DNA from: Doryteuthis pealeii
Taxonomy: Eukaryota; Mollusca; Cephalopoda; Myopsida; Loliginidae
Reading direction: 5' to 3'
Length of the DNA stretch: 64,000 nt
Assembly (NCBI GenBank): GCA_023376005.1
Contig: CM042148.1
Coordinates: 74,486,344-74,550,343, forward strand
Shown piece by piece: positions 32,951 to 43,844 of the stretch; the first letter of the stretch is position 1; the number at the start of each line of letters is the position of its first letter. The translations under genes and the position numbers were made by a program. Below the pieces are notes generated by a model. It was given only the letters and a program-made list of their open reading frames with translations, was not told the DNA's origin and searched no databases.

Positions 32951-33417
32951 CTTCTTTTGCGATCTGTGGGATCACTGATGTTGAGCTTGCCAAGGGTTGA
33001 AGGCAATGAATTAATATTTTCTTAACGCAGAAGAGGATTATTAGACCCAGAATTTAGATATGCGTGGATATTTGAACAGGCTTTCTCAAAAAATGTGTTA
33101 AATATACATTTCTATATATTATTACTCGTGTTCCTTAACTGTACGACCGTTATCATCTTGCAACTCTCGCTGGTTAAAAAAGAGACTGCCCAAATCGTTC
33201 AAGATGAAACGCAAAAAATTGAAATGCTGATTATCTAGTGTTGCTTATCTCCCGAATTTTTATTTCTTATGAGTGTCGTCATCTCAGCTAAATAATGGAC
33301 CATTCCTTTTTTATTACAAAGTTAGAAAGGGAAGAACAAGAAATGATACACAGAAAAAATACAGTAAGAAGGAAAGAGAGTAAGGGGAAAGCGATAATGC
33401 TAATCTGTTTCAATCGA

Positions 33418-33890
33418 ACCTGTTGAAATCTTTCTGGTTATAGTTATTTACTAAGCGTAGCTTAGATATGGCACAAGGCCAGATGCATGGGGCGCCCAAT
33501 GAGAATCGAACTAACTAACAATGGTCAGCGAATCTAGCTTGCTAACCATTACACCACGTGGTTATAAGGTGTGTCTTAGATGCCTATTTTTATTTATAGA
33601 CTCGGCGATAATCATGTGACCAACCTATTGTCCAATCACTGGCAGTGCTCTGCTGCTGTTATTATTATTTATACTGGCTGATTCTAATCTTAGCTACTCA
33701 CTACTACTTGGATCTTCTTGGACGACGGACCATAGGATTATATCACAGGACTTATTCACTTACCGAAGGATTCTATATCACAAGACTTATTCACTTACCG
33801 AAGGATTCTATATCACAGGACTTATTCACTTACCAAAGGATTCTATAACTCGGGACTTACTTACTTATTTACTTTAGGTTCTTTACAACT
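33418..33890 (+). mobile_element. LTR-like sequence with SINE F and 35-bp repeats
   Basis: Begins TGTTGAAATCTTTCTGGTTA. After the SINE it continues TATAAGGTGTGTCTTAG and TTTATAGACTCGGCG, resembling the 28.2-kb LTR-like insertion. At about 33738-33847 a 35-bp unit (ATATCACAGGACTTATTCAC then TTACCGAAGGATTCT) is repeated about three times. Boundaries are uncertain. Confidence 0.5.
33437..33567 (-). mobile_element. SINE family F
   Basis: Reverse complement carries GTGTAATGGTTAGCAAGC (A box), a B-box-like GTTCGATTCTCATTGG and a 3' GCTAAGCTTAGTAAATAACT-like end. Flanked by GGTTATA on both sides (target duplication). The same family is at 48056-48195 and 63513-63650. Confidence 0.75.
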
Positions 33891-33919
33891 GGCCAATGAT
33901 GGCGGCCAGACACTTAACA

Positions 33920-33985
33920 GAACCTAATGAAAAGATGAAAAGATGAAAAGAAAGAAAGAAAGAAAGAAAGAAAAGAAAAGAATTT
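33920..33985. repeat. (GAAA)n microsatellite
   Basis: GATGAAAA units change into GAAA repeats. 33990-34110 repeats words found at 23.45 kb (ATCAAACGTTG, AATTAAATTATCAT, TATATCCACAGGTC). Confidence 0.88.
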
Positions 33986-34249
33986 AATCAAGATTATTAT
34001 ACTTTTTACAAATTGAACTATTTTTCCATAGCTCTTAAGTAAACATATCAAACGTTGTAATAATTAAATTATCATGCTGTTGTATATCCACAGGTCCTGC
34101 TAGGGGATGAGTAGATCCGTAATTCAGATACGTACTGGATTTTTTAACAGGCTTTCTCCAAAAAGTGTTAAATAACCCTTCTTAATTATTATCTTACTTG
34201 GATCTATTTCGACTATTCTCTGATCTTCTTGAACTAAAACGATATTAGA

Positions 34250-35960
34250 TACATTATGGAAACAGAAAAAATATTATTGAAAGATTATTGCTCATCTGTA
34301 ATACACACACTTTAAAAAAAATAATAGTCGTGTAAGAATGGTTCAAAGTTATATATACTTGAATACAAAACTCCGACGAAGATTAACAGACAAAACATTT
34401 AGTATAATACAGCACATGGATATGACGAGATACAAAGTACATAGGTATAAGGGTACATAAACAAAGAGTACATAAATAAAGATGAAGACACATTCATGAA
34501 TGGTACAAGATAACATATAAAAGTACAGACATGAGACTAGGGATAGTACATGCTGTGAAAAACTTACAGTAATGTAAGTGGGGCCAAAAGCCCCAACGAG
34601 AAGGGATAGACAGTATCTAGCCCATGTGTCTCGTGGTTACTGGAACAGGAAAAGAGGGAGAAGCCTTTTGAACCAGCCGCTTAAATACTAATTCCCCTAG
34701 CGGGCACCAGCAAACTAAACCGGGCAGACAACTCTCCCAGGCAAATACGAAACTAACGCTACAGTCGCTTGAAACACACAGTACACATCGGACCAATCTA
34801 TGATTATAAGTCCCGATCCCAGCAGCACATTACTCTATTTATATCTCGAAGCGACTACCCGGCGTTGCATGGGGATAATAAAAATTTAGTCTCACAGATC
34901 CATTAATTGTTTTGGTCTTCCATAATTGATTTGTTTATGTTTTTATTCATGAACGCCACTAATGACTTTCCCTTCTCTTACTTTTCAAATCCAAATTTTT
35001 CAATATCTTCCTAGAAACGAATTACACAGGATAGGTTACGAGGTAGGAGTTAGACGGCATTAGTTGTTTCCCCAGATCATAAATAAAAACCCTACAATTT
35101 ATGAAGAAACTTTAGTTGGGACCCATAAATTGTCCCGAGGACTCATTCAAAGCAAATATGTGCGTCTCAGGACGCACTAAATCAAAATGCTATCAGCATC
35201 ACTGCATACATTCATATACACAAACTGCCATTTATATAAGTATAGATGGAGATAGGTTATTTATAGTCTCTGGAAATAAGTCGTCCAACTCGACTGTTGG
35301 CAGCGACACTTTATTCATATATAACATTGGCAAATCGTCCTAAACGTTGAATAAAATTTTAGACACCTTTATTGCTGCTTTGTCTTTGATGTGTCTGGTG
35401 TGTAAGATGTAAAGTTCTAATAATAAGTTGGAAGACTTAAAGTAACCTTCCAACGTGGGTACACATGTGTACATAAATTAATCCGACAAAGAAATTATAA
35501 TATAATAACAAACATATCTTAATTAGTGAGCACACATAGAAATACATTCAAGACAGAAATACATAAACTCATTACAGGGTACAAGATAGATATACATAAC
35601 AGATACATAAACACAATATAAAGGAAGTAGGACTAAGTCCTAACGAAGTGATACAGAGTTTCTGCAGGAATGTCACTTACTAATAGCTGGTTGGGGGGCA
35701 AAGGCCTCCCACTTAAGGGTAAGAAGCACAAACGCCTAAACCATGTGAAGTAGTTGCCAGTCCCAGATGAAGAGAATTAGAATAGAATTTCCCGGGCTTC
35801 CACTTAAATACTCTAGCCCTCTAATGGCGAAAACCTGCAGAAAGGGAAGATAACTCTTCTGGACCCCACATCGATCCAAACAGGGGCAAACAATCGTTAC
35901 AGGTGCAAACACATCCAGCAATAAAGATTATCATCTAGAAGTGGTGTTTTTGAAAGAGAG
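34250..35960 (-). mobile_element. Two LTR-like sequences flanking a Helitron
   Basis: 34400-34800 and 35500-35960 share an order of words. Each contains, on the minus strand, a TATA-like AGTATTTAAG followed by GCGG or TGGA (plus-strand CTTAAATACT at about 34680 and 35802), with similar upstream and downstream stretches (AACTCTCCCAGG / AACTCTTCTGG). They are in the same orientation about 1.12 kb apart. They may be the two diverged LTRs of a small element or two solo LTRs. No coding remnant lies between them. Confidence 0.5.
34845..35246 (-). mobile_element. Non-autonomous Helitron, minus strand, diverged
   Basis: On the minus strand it starts TCTATACTTATATAAATGGC and AGTTTGTGTATATG, preceded by A. 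It ends with the CCGGGTAGTCGCTTCGAG version of the family 3' end (CTAG changed to CGAG). Its 402-bp length equals the other copies. Its position between the two LTR-like sequences suggests later insertion. Confidence 0.72.
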
Positions 35961-36063
35961 TTTTTTTCATATATCCAGGGGCTGCCGGTGGGGGGTGTGA
36001 TTATAACACCCCTCCTACCAGTAGTGGTTACTTTATGGCTTCCCTAAAATTTTTAACGAACTG

Positions 36064-37105
36064 AACACTTTGAATGATGTTGGGGAGGCATAAGCTAAAA
36101 AGTAAACAAATCTAGAAGGGTCTTCTTCTCGAAGCATCTATTTCTTCTTAGAAGGAAAAAAATGTGTTGTATATTGAAGATATTTAAAAGAAGGTGAAAA
36201 CGGAAATAGGTCTTCCGGTTGGATCGAGGCAGGGAGAAGACGAAAAGAGTAACAAAGGACTTTTTCCGGGTAAAGCGAACAAAAATAAGTTCGGAAATAG
36301 ATTTGTCCGCTGATAAAGATAACAAAAGAAAACGCGTAGGCGTTTGATATATATATAAAAGGAAGTCAGGGATCCCAGGTGAGACAGAGAGTCAGACAGC
36401 GGACGGCGAACAGAGCACAAGGAGCGACCGTCGACACGGTCCGTCGCGGCCAAGGGCGGTGAGACGCCACCAGCCATCCCTTTACCTCACCATCCCAGCA
36501 GTAGTAGTAGTCATTGTCAACGCTCGCCACCCACCAGCAGAGGAAAAGAAATAAACGCAAGTTTTTACAATACCATGTGTTGTGGTTTCTTAAGTCCGAC
36601 TACATACTTCGCCACGTGATATACATACACGCAACATATACTAACTACACGATTCAGCAGCGTGAGTTTGAAGAAGCCGCTATATAACATATAGATTTTG
36701 ATGCCAGTATATAACATATACGATTTAGTGCCGGTAAAGAAGCCAGTATGCAACAAATGTTCTCGAACATTAACGAGCCTTCGATTCGTTCTAATCATTC
36801 GTTTCTTTCTACGGCCATTGTGAGTTCACGGCCGTTCGGATCAAAGAACAATTAACAGTCAAGAAGTATAAATTTTCATAAACGCCAGACCTCACGACTC
36901 CAAAATCTCATTTATGTTTTTACTTCTTTTCGGGTCGATTCCTAAAAGAGACCGCCCGGTAAGGTCTGAGAATCATGCTACGTCTATTACGCTTTCTTTC
37001 TGTTTGACACAAGGCCACAAATATGGTGTTCCCAAGTAAGGCCCGACCATTATGCTACACAACACTTTGAATGGTGTTGGGGAGACATAAGCTCAAAAGT
37101 AAACT
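36064..37105 (+). mobile_element. LTR-like sequence bracketed by a 44-bp direct repeat
   Basis: 36180-36760 shares words with the solo LTR at 12198-12704 (AACAAAGGACT, GACGGCGAACAGAGCACAAGG-type core, AAAGAAATAAACG), with TATATAAAAGG at 36352-36362 and AATAAA at 36550-36555. ACACTTTGAATG and GTTGGGGAG.CATAAGCT occur at both 36064-36107 and 37061-37105, so the segment sits between direct repeats. Exact LTR ends are not resolved. 37106-37590 is AT-rich and unassigned. Confidence 0.55.
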
Positions 37106-37589
37106 ACTTTTGACAAAATTATTAACTCATAAAAATCTAAATTAGAACCTTTTATAAAGATAGGTGCTATCAATTTTAAAACGTTGCAGTAAATCCCCAT
37201 GAAATTAATACTCAGTAACAAGTAAACGTTGAAAGAAATTATTCCACACCACTAAAATATACACCAATTCAATCAAAACGCAACATACCCTCAAAATATA
37301 TATAGACAATATATTGATATTATCTATACTAGGCACTGGCAATTTTGTTATCTGCTACGAATTTTAAAAGCGAATTAAAAATAATTAAATCTAATATTTA
37401 AGGTCAAACTTTGTCTAAATCGATAAGTAGTAACATAATAACCATCATTAAAAAAAAGAAAAATATCATTACATATGCAGTTTATTTTTAATAGATTTAA
37501 AATGATTTATTTTGGTCAATTTCGACGCGATCCGCCAAATTTGTCAATTTTTCAATGGTTTTACACGCTTGTTTACAATTTTTATGTAA

Positions 37590-38370
37590 CATTTGCGATT
37601 GCAAAAAGATTTACCAAAAATCAGGTAATTATCCGGTTTTAATGAAATTTTCAGTATTGATTTATCAATTAATGAATTTTATAATGCATCAGTTATTTTA
37701 TTTCAAAACTTTAATTTAATATTTTTGCTATGAAAAATTAATATTTAAAATTCATTTAAAATGTGAAAAGTCTGATGTTAAGTTTAAAATGTTATATTTT
37801 TAGATTCTAGAAATAAATATCTATTTAATGCAAACCTTATTTTAGAGACATATAGTAATAGGTTTTGAAGAAAAACTCTATTGAAAATGCCCCCCCCCCT
37901 TTTTTAAGCATAAAAAATATCAATGTATATTTTTTTCTTTTATAAGATAATAGCCAATTAAATAATTATCGAAATGAGTAAAAAATAAATCTAAAAAAAA
38001 ATTATTTTATTTATTATTTTTTTACATTTTATTTTTCAATTTTTGGTACTTATTTTCTCATAGAAAAGCCTCCGTAAAAAAATTTGTTTCTATTCATAAC
38101 TTCGGTCTTTTTATCTCATTATTTATACTGTAATTAGTATCGAAAATGACCAACTCGCAAAAATGTTACGCCTCCAACATAAGTGTGTGTGTGTGTGTGG
38201 TGGGGGGGGGGGGAAAAATTAAGTGACCTGAAAAAATGAAAAAGTTTTGAAATAAAATAAATAATGCATTATTAAGATCATTCAATGATAAATAAACACT
38301 GAAAATTTCATTAAAATCCGATAATTCCCAGTTTTTTGGTAAATTATTTTCTGTAGGGGGGTGGGTGCTA
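37590..38370. mobile_element. Fold-back element, long spacer
   Basis: Arms about 37600-37715 and 38226-38365 share TTTACCAAAAA, TTTTAATGAAATTTTCAGT and ATTTTATTTCAAAACTTT in opposite orientation. They resemble the arms of 32526-32950. The right arm is where the duplicated block begins (38242). Confidence 0.65.
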
Positions 38371-38419
38371 AAGTCATTTTGTCAAAAACGCATTTTAGGC
38401 TCATTTTGCCAGTAGCTAA

Positions 38420-38826
38420 TCTATACATATAAAAAGGGCAGTTTGTGTGTATGTATGTATGTATGTGTTTGTGTATGTCCAGAGAAAACTAGGAAAATAG
38501 AACAATGACAAAGTGAATATATATACACACATTCACTATTACCAGATCTTGCTTTTTGAACAAAGTTAATGAAGATTGGATTTATATCCGTGAAAATAAT
38601 TAAGAAATAAAACTTAAATGATAACAGCGTGGAATTTTCTTTGCATTCAGTATTTTAAATGGGAGACATTAATTTTTCAGAGTGTCTAGATCAACGCAGG
38701 GTCTTTTTTACGTAGGGATTTTAATGGGGCTTCCTGCGGGGATCCAACTTGCGATTAAAAAATAATGAATTGAGTCTACCCTTTTTGATCTCCTTTACCC
38801 AGGCGACAATGGGTAGCCGCTTCTAG
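38420..38826 (+). mobile_element. Non-autonomous Helitron, 407 bp
   Basis: A before TCTATACATATAAAAAGGGC. The 3' hairpin TACCCA/TGGGTA at about 38796-38815 is followed by GCCGCTTCTAG (ending 38826) and T. Best-preserved copy of the family, with all diagnostic ends and no insertion. Confidence 0.88.
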
Positions 38827-39231
38827 TCTACAGATAAAAATAAGTACGTGAACTGTATTTCTTGTATCTTTATACATTATATCATACAAAAAGCAATTCA
38901 ACACATATTTTATCTTCAATTACAATTAAAATTATTCCAAGAAAACAAAAATGGACATATATTTATTCCCCATATTATAGACATTTAAAAAAATATTTAT
39001 ACGTAAATCAAAATCATATATTTTATGTGAGTGTATTTAACTGTTCTAACAATAACTAATTAAATCTATTAAAAAGAGCCATGAAGTTTTTAAAAAAATA
39101 TTTCATCCTTACGGCGCGGAAGAAAGATCTTAAAGGAAAATTAGTAATTTTGTCTTTAATTTTTAGTTGCAATTTTTAAAAAAACATATAAATTAAGTTA
39201 GTAGAGAAATTAATAAGAAATTATCACTTTT

Positions 39232-39278
39232 CACACACACACACACACACAACCACACACACACACACACACACACAC

Positions 39279-39334
<56 letters not shown>
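39232..39334. repeat. (CA)n-(TA)n compound microsatellite
   Basis: CA repeats with one AACC interruption, then about 50 bases of TA. The right copy of the duplication has different lengths at about 54993-55090. 38862-39230 contains no recognised gene. Confidence 0.95.
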
Positions 39335-39338
<4 letters not shown>

Positions 39339-39429
39339 TAAAACAAAACAATGGCCCGTTATGCGAAATTGAGGACTTATATTGAATAATTTATCCTAAA
39401 GTCAACAAGGGTTAATAGGTATTTTTACT

Positions 39430-40479
39430 CATTGAAAGCTTTTCACACATGCGTTAGCTGGTAGTCTTTCACTGGAGTCTGAGTGATAGAAAGTCTTTTC
39501 ATGTATCCAGGAGTATTCTAGCCGATCTCAACAATGCTGCTGTCTTAAAGGTCTCGGTTCTTCCTTTAATTTCCAATCCCCCGTGTTTTTTTTTTACAAA
39601 TCGTTGGGGACCGTTATAATGGCACCAACCTCAACCGGTATAACTTTACCCCCATATTCACAGTTTTTAAAGTTTTTTGGTAAGGTCCAGGTATTTGTAT
39701 ATCTTTTCACTTTCTCAGTTTTTACTCTGTATTTCACTGTATCAGCAAAATCCAGCAGATGACAAGTTCTATTTTTCTTGTCAATTAATACTAAATCTGG
39801 TCTTCTGCCAAGGATTGGGTGATCCATTTGTATCTCAAAATCCCAGATAATTTTATGGGCTCCATTCTCTAGGTCGGATTCTAGTTTGTGCATATAAAAT
39901 TTTGTGGTAGGATCAAAGTTTAGTTTCTTGCACAATTCCCAGTGGATCACCTTTCCCGCACAGTCGTACCTTGTCTTGAACTCCCTTTAAGCTAATTTTC
40001 TGAATTGACTTGTGATTGACAGTTTCGTCTTTGTTTTCAAATATTCTACACTTGCTTAAGTTTTTCTCTTGATATTTCCTCTTTTTAAGCCATGTTCAGT
40101 TTATCTCATGTGCGATCTCTCCAGTTTATCGCTTGAAGTATCCATATAGTTGTTTTTCTTTCCATTTCTGTTTTCTTGTTTTTGTTTTATTTGTGCATGT
40201 CCATGCGTTGCAATTGTTTTTTTCTGGCTGCTGAAATTAGTCTTTCTTTGTTCTGTTTAGAGTATTCTTCGAGTGCTCGTATTGTCGCATCTACACAGTC
40301 TTCAATTTTGGTGAGACTTCTCCCTTCTTCCTTCCTCGATATACATAGTCTGTTAGTGTCATCTCCCTTGTATAATGCATTGTGCATTGTCATGAGATTC
40401 CTTGTCCTTCGGTCCATCTTTTCGAGTTCCTCTCTCGTCTATTCCAAAAATGGTCAACAGTATCCTCTCTTGTCCATTC

Positions 40480-40481
<2 letters not shown>
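39430..40481 (-). pseudogene. Endonuclease LINE C-terminus, fragment 1
   Basis: The minus-strand frame 39950-39594 (118 codons, open upstream to about 39986 as REFKTRYDCAGK) has MIHWELCKKLNFD, HKIIWDFEIQ (residues 32-41), GRRPDLVLIDKK with PD at 51-52, and CHLLDFA with D at 67. This is a PD...D arrangement fitting the restriction-like endonuclease of R2/R4/NeSL-type LINEs. Upstream on the same strand, 40417-40187 encodes RRTRNLMTMHNALYKGDD and SLTKIEDCVDATIRALEEYS from the region before it, separated by a stop. The reverse transcriptase domain is missing. Confidence 0.8.

Positions 40482-40511
<30 letters not shown>
40482..40511. repeat. (TTA)n tract between LINE fragments 1 and 2
   Basis: Read on the LINE strand it is (TAA)n, lying between the upstream edge of fragment 1 and the 3' terminus of fragment 2. 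Further tracts separate the next fragments. Confidence 0.95.
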
Positions 40512-40512
<1 letters not shown>

Positions 40513-41055
40513 ACTCCATTAGAGTTTTTTTCCCACCTGCCTTAGCCGGTGGTTTGTTGGAGGCTGAGTGACAGCAAATCTCCTCATATCTCTAGGACTT
40601 TTCTGAATATTCTAGCCGATCTTAACAATGCCATAGTTTTTATGATCTCGATTCTTCCTCTAATCTCCAATTCACCCTGACTCTTTTCCATACCCTTATA
40701 ATTGGTACGACCTTTACGTTCATATTCCACAGCTTTGTTAGTTCTCTGGCAAGGTCCAAGTATTTGTCTATCTCTTCGCTTTCTTTCACTTTCACTCAGT
40801 AGTTCACCAGCATGGCAAAATCCACGAGATGACAAGTTCACTTCTTCTTTTTAATCAACACTAGATCTGGTATCCTGGCTGGGATTGGGTGATCCGCCTG
40901 TACCCCAAAGTCTCATAGAATCTTATGTGCCTAATTCTCCAGGACAGATTCAGGTTTGTCCATATACCATTTAGTTATATGGTGAAAATTTAATTTCTTG
41001 CACAACTCCCAGTGAATCACCTTTCCCATCTAGTCGTGCCTAGTCTTGAAATCTC
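40512..41055 (-). pseudogene. Endonuclease LINE C-terminus, fragment 2
   Basis: Minus-strand peptide blocks match fragment 1 and the 27.5-kb copy: QILGPCQRTNKAVEYERKG-type text, GELEIRGRIEIIKTMALLRS and ARIFRKVLEI at its end (frame 40841-40584), and endonuclease-region sequence interrupted by stops upstream. The 3' terminus abuts the (TAA)n tail. Confidence 0.75.
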
Positions 41056-41462
41056 TTATTATTATCATTATTATTGTTCACTCCTTTTGAGTTTTTCACA
41101 TCAGCATTAGCTGATGGCCTTTAACTGGAGTCTGAGTGACAACAAGTCTCCTCAGGTCTCCAGGACTCTTCTGAGTATTCTGGCAGATTGCAGCAGTGCA
41201 GTATTCTGGATGGTCTCGATTCTCCCTCTGATTTCCAGATTTTCCAAACTTTTTTCCAATCTTTTTGGGACCGTTCCAAGTGCACCAACTACAATTGGTA
41301 TAACTTTGACTTTCATATTCCATAACTTTTTCAGTTCTCTGGCAAGGTCCAGGTATTTGTCCATTTTTTCATTTTCCTTCAGCTTCACCCAGTGATCTGC
41401 TGGAACTGCAAAATCCACCAGCCGACAAGTTCTTTCTTTTTTGTTAATCAACACTAGGTCTG

Positions 41463-41526
<64 letters not shown>

Positions 41527-41721
41527 CCATAAACATTTCTCAAAAGTCAAACGTCTTTTAGCGGTTATTGTTGGTAGTTGTACCAGAGTTTGATCACTGA
41601 TAGGGTCAGCAGGGCGAGGGAAGTCTGATGTTGGAAGACCCGAAACTTCCCAATGAACCCTGCGAATTACATCACTGACGACAACCACCAGCGCCCCAAA
41701 TGTAGGAGCGTATATTTAAAG

Positions 41722-41722
<1 letters not shown>
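41056..41722 (-). pseudogene. Endonuclease LINE fragments 3 and 4 with (TTA)n tracts
   Basis: (TTA)n-like tracts at 41056-41080, 41463-41526 and 41722-41762 delimit fragment 3 (about 41083-41462) and a 195-bp fragment 4. The minus-strand frame 41688-41152 reads through the isoleucine-coding tract into PDLVLINKKERTCRLVDFAV (PD...D motif), then KVKVIPIVVGALGTVPKR and IRGRIETIQNTALLQSARIL. The poly-isoleucine shows that the tract is an insertion junction, not protein. Fragment 4 is not recognised. Confidence 0.75.
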
Positions 41723-41762
<40 letters not shown>

Positions 41763-42290
41763 TATCGTGCAAAGGTTACTACCCTTTGTTACTCGGTAAC
41801 CACACTTTATCATCTACATCTGTTTTTTATTCCCAGGAAGATGATTTTATCCAGAATCGTGTTCCCCCGCCTCCCTGAAATGTGTCTCTTTTTCTGCTCA
41901 TAATTGTTCACCTTGTGGCCATTGCCGGCTTATGACTTCGCTTTGTGCATTGCGATTTGAAGCTGCGGCTGCCAAAACATTACGCGTAATTAAGAACTAT
42001 TGTTCTCCACCCTTGTAATTGCACTATTTGCCAAAAGATTAAGTAACCCTCTATACATTTATCTGAATTGAATGATATATCGCCTGACATCGAAAGAGTG
42101 ACGTGAATCCACTGATAAAATCATTGTTACTTTTTTGATGTTGTTGTTGTGTTCAATAACGTACAAAGTCACAGAAAGCTGTGCTCAGCAAAAATAAAAT
42201 AAATATAAATAGATAAATGTAAAATATATTTTTAAAAAATTGTGTGGCCTCCAAGAAAACAATAAAACTGACTTTTTATTTTATTTTTCA
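41763..42290. other. Unassigned 0.5 kb inside the duplicated block
   Basis: Contains a GTTACTACCCTTTGTTACTC stretch and AT-rich DNA, well conserved between the two copies (57508-58030 on the right). No open frame or repeat signature is recognised. Confidence 0.6.
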
Positions 42291-42299
42291 GGCTGGCAA

Positions 42300-42309
42300 T
42301 TTTAATTAA

Positions 42310-42353
<44 letters not shown>

Positions 42354-42430
42354 AGGGGGATTAAAGATATTCTAAGAAGCAGCAATAGAAATAGCAAGCA
42401 GATACATAAATATAAAGATAGAGAGTATGA

Positions 42431-42466
<36 letters not shown>

Positions 42467-42632
42467 GGAAAAGGAAAAAAAAACAAAAAAAGAAATTCAT
42501 GTTTTCCTCCCAGATTTCACGTTCATATTCACGTTCATGTTGAATTAGAATTATTATCAGTGTTTTGTTTAAGCGTAAACATATGATTATCAAGCTTCCC
42601 CCCTGTCCCACCGACAGGGGGGAAGCTTGATA
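42300..42632. repeat. (AAAG)n tracts and a perfect 20-bp hairpin
   Basis: AAAG tracts at about 42311-42354 and 42428-42470. TATCAAGCTTCCCCCCTGTC (42588-42607), loop CCACC and its exact reverse complement (42613-42632) form a perfect hairpin that the right copy lacks (about 58393-58420). Confidence 0.9.
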
Positions 42633-42654
42633 TAATAAGTGGGGCTTAGACTAT

Positions 42655-42960
42655 TTCGACAATATCCCATGTCGAGAGGCACTCCATACTCCTCATACAT
42701 CCAGAATTGAAATCTCACCCCCAGAAGCAGGTTAGTGTCATACCAAGGACCTCTTTTTTCGGGGAGGGGTGGAGGGCTATTGGTTAGTTGATTGTTTTAT
42801 GTAACGGTATACCAACCCTTTTCGGGTCATTTGATGCCGAATCAAGTCATTTTGCTAAACATAGGGCACAGTTTGCTTACAGTACCTGTCCTCTGCGTGG
42901 AATATCTCTTCCGGTATTTTACCTGCCATCAACAATACACTCTAAATGCTCAAGTTATTT
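42655..42960 (+). repeat. RepB fragments, rearranged
   Basis: A RepB middle part (ACTCCATACTCCTCATACAT, CCAGAATTGAAATCTCACC) precedes a RepB start (GGTATACCAACCCTTTTCGG, TCATTTGATGCCGAATCAAG), opposite to normal order. The same arrangement is at 58430-58720. Confidence 0.6.
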
Positions 42961-43094
42961 AATAAACACAAAAAAAGTGAAAGACTTATGAATGTTAGAG
43001 AAACTGTTCTGAAAATACTTACCTGCAATCCTCGGAGGGATGAAAAACTCGAATGATATTTTTTTAATATATTTATTATTGTTGTTGCACACTG

Positions 43095-43553
43095 ACAAGT
43101 TAAAACCACAATTCTTCCATGTCTGTATCAGTGCTGTTGTATGGCTGCACCACATGGACCCTAATGAGGCGCCTTGAGAATAAGCTAGATGGGAGCTGCA
43201 CAAGAATGCTCCGTGCGGTCTTGAACAAGTCGTGCGAACAGCACCCCACAAGGAAGCAGTTGTACGGCCACCTGCTCCCTATCTCACAAACCATCCGAGT
43301 GAGACGGACAAGACATGCTGGACACTGCTGAAGGAGCAAAGACGAACTCATAAGCGACGTTCTCCTGTGAAAGCCAACACATGGACAACCTAGTGTGGGG
43401 CGCCCGGCAAGGACCTACATTAACTAGCTCTGCGTTGAAACTGGATGCTGCACAAAGGACCTCACTGGGACAATGAATGATAGAAAAGGTTCCCGATAGA
43501 TTGTCATGGATATCCGTGCTAATTGCGCCACATGATGATGATGATGATGATGA
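43095..43553 (+). pseudogene. RTE-like LINE C-terminus and 3' end, left copy
   Basis: The frame from 43119 encodes SVSVLLYGCTTWTL, then RLENKLDGSCTRMLRAVLNK, KQLYGHLLPISQTIRVRRTR and HAGHC, then meets TGA. Beyond it RSKDELISDVLL, another stop, and GRPARTYIN. This is the C-terminal domain of the LINE family at 14.7 kb. It finishes in CGCCACATGATGATGATG, a short (ATG)n tail. The paralogue at 58876 keeps tryptophan codons where this copy has two stops. Confidence 0.85.
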
Positions 43554-43844
43554 TTGTTGTTGCTATTAACCCTTGATTTGACACCACATTCTGTGAGGAG
43601 GGTACAATCGTTTTATTGGTTGAATTGGTAAAAAATATCACATTACCTGCTATTTTTCCCGCCTCGCTTTTGTTTGGGTATTCGTAATTGATCCGGAGCG
43701 ACCGACAGCGCAGGGATATTGGTTTATTTTTCTTTTCTTTTCTTTTCTTTTCTTTTTTTTTACTATTACAAGACCTAAGAGGTTTACTTCACATTAGACT
43801 TGCTTTTCAAGGTCGCAACAAGGCATTGTTGCAAATTCGATTAT

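Noticed and set aside
40176..40571. 131-codon plus-strand frame (and 55883-56320)
   Set aside because: Antisense to the endonuclease LINE fragment and ending in the (TTA)n leucine run.
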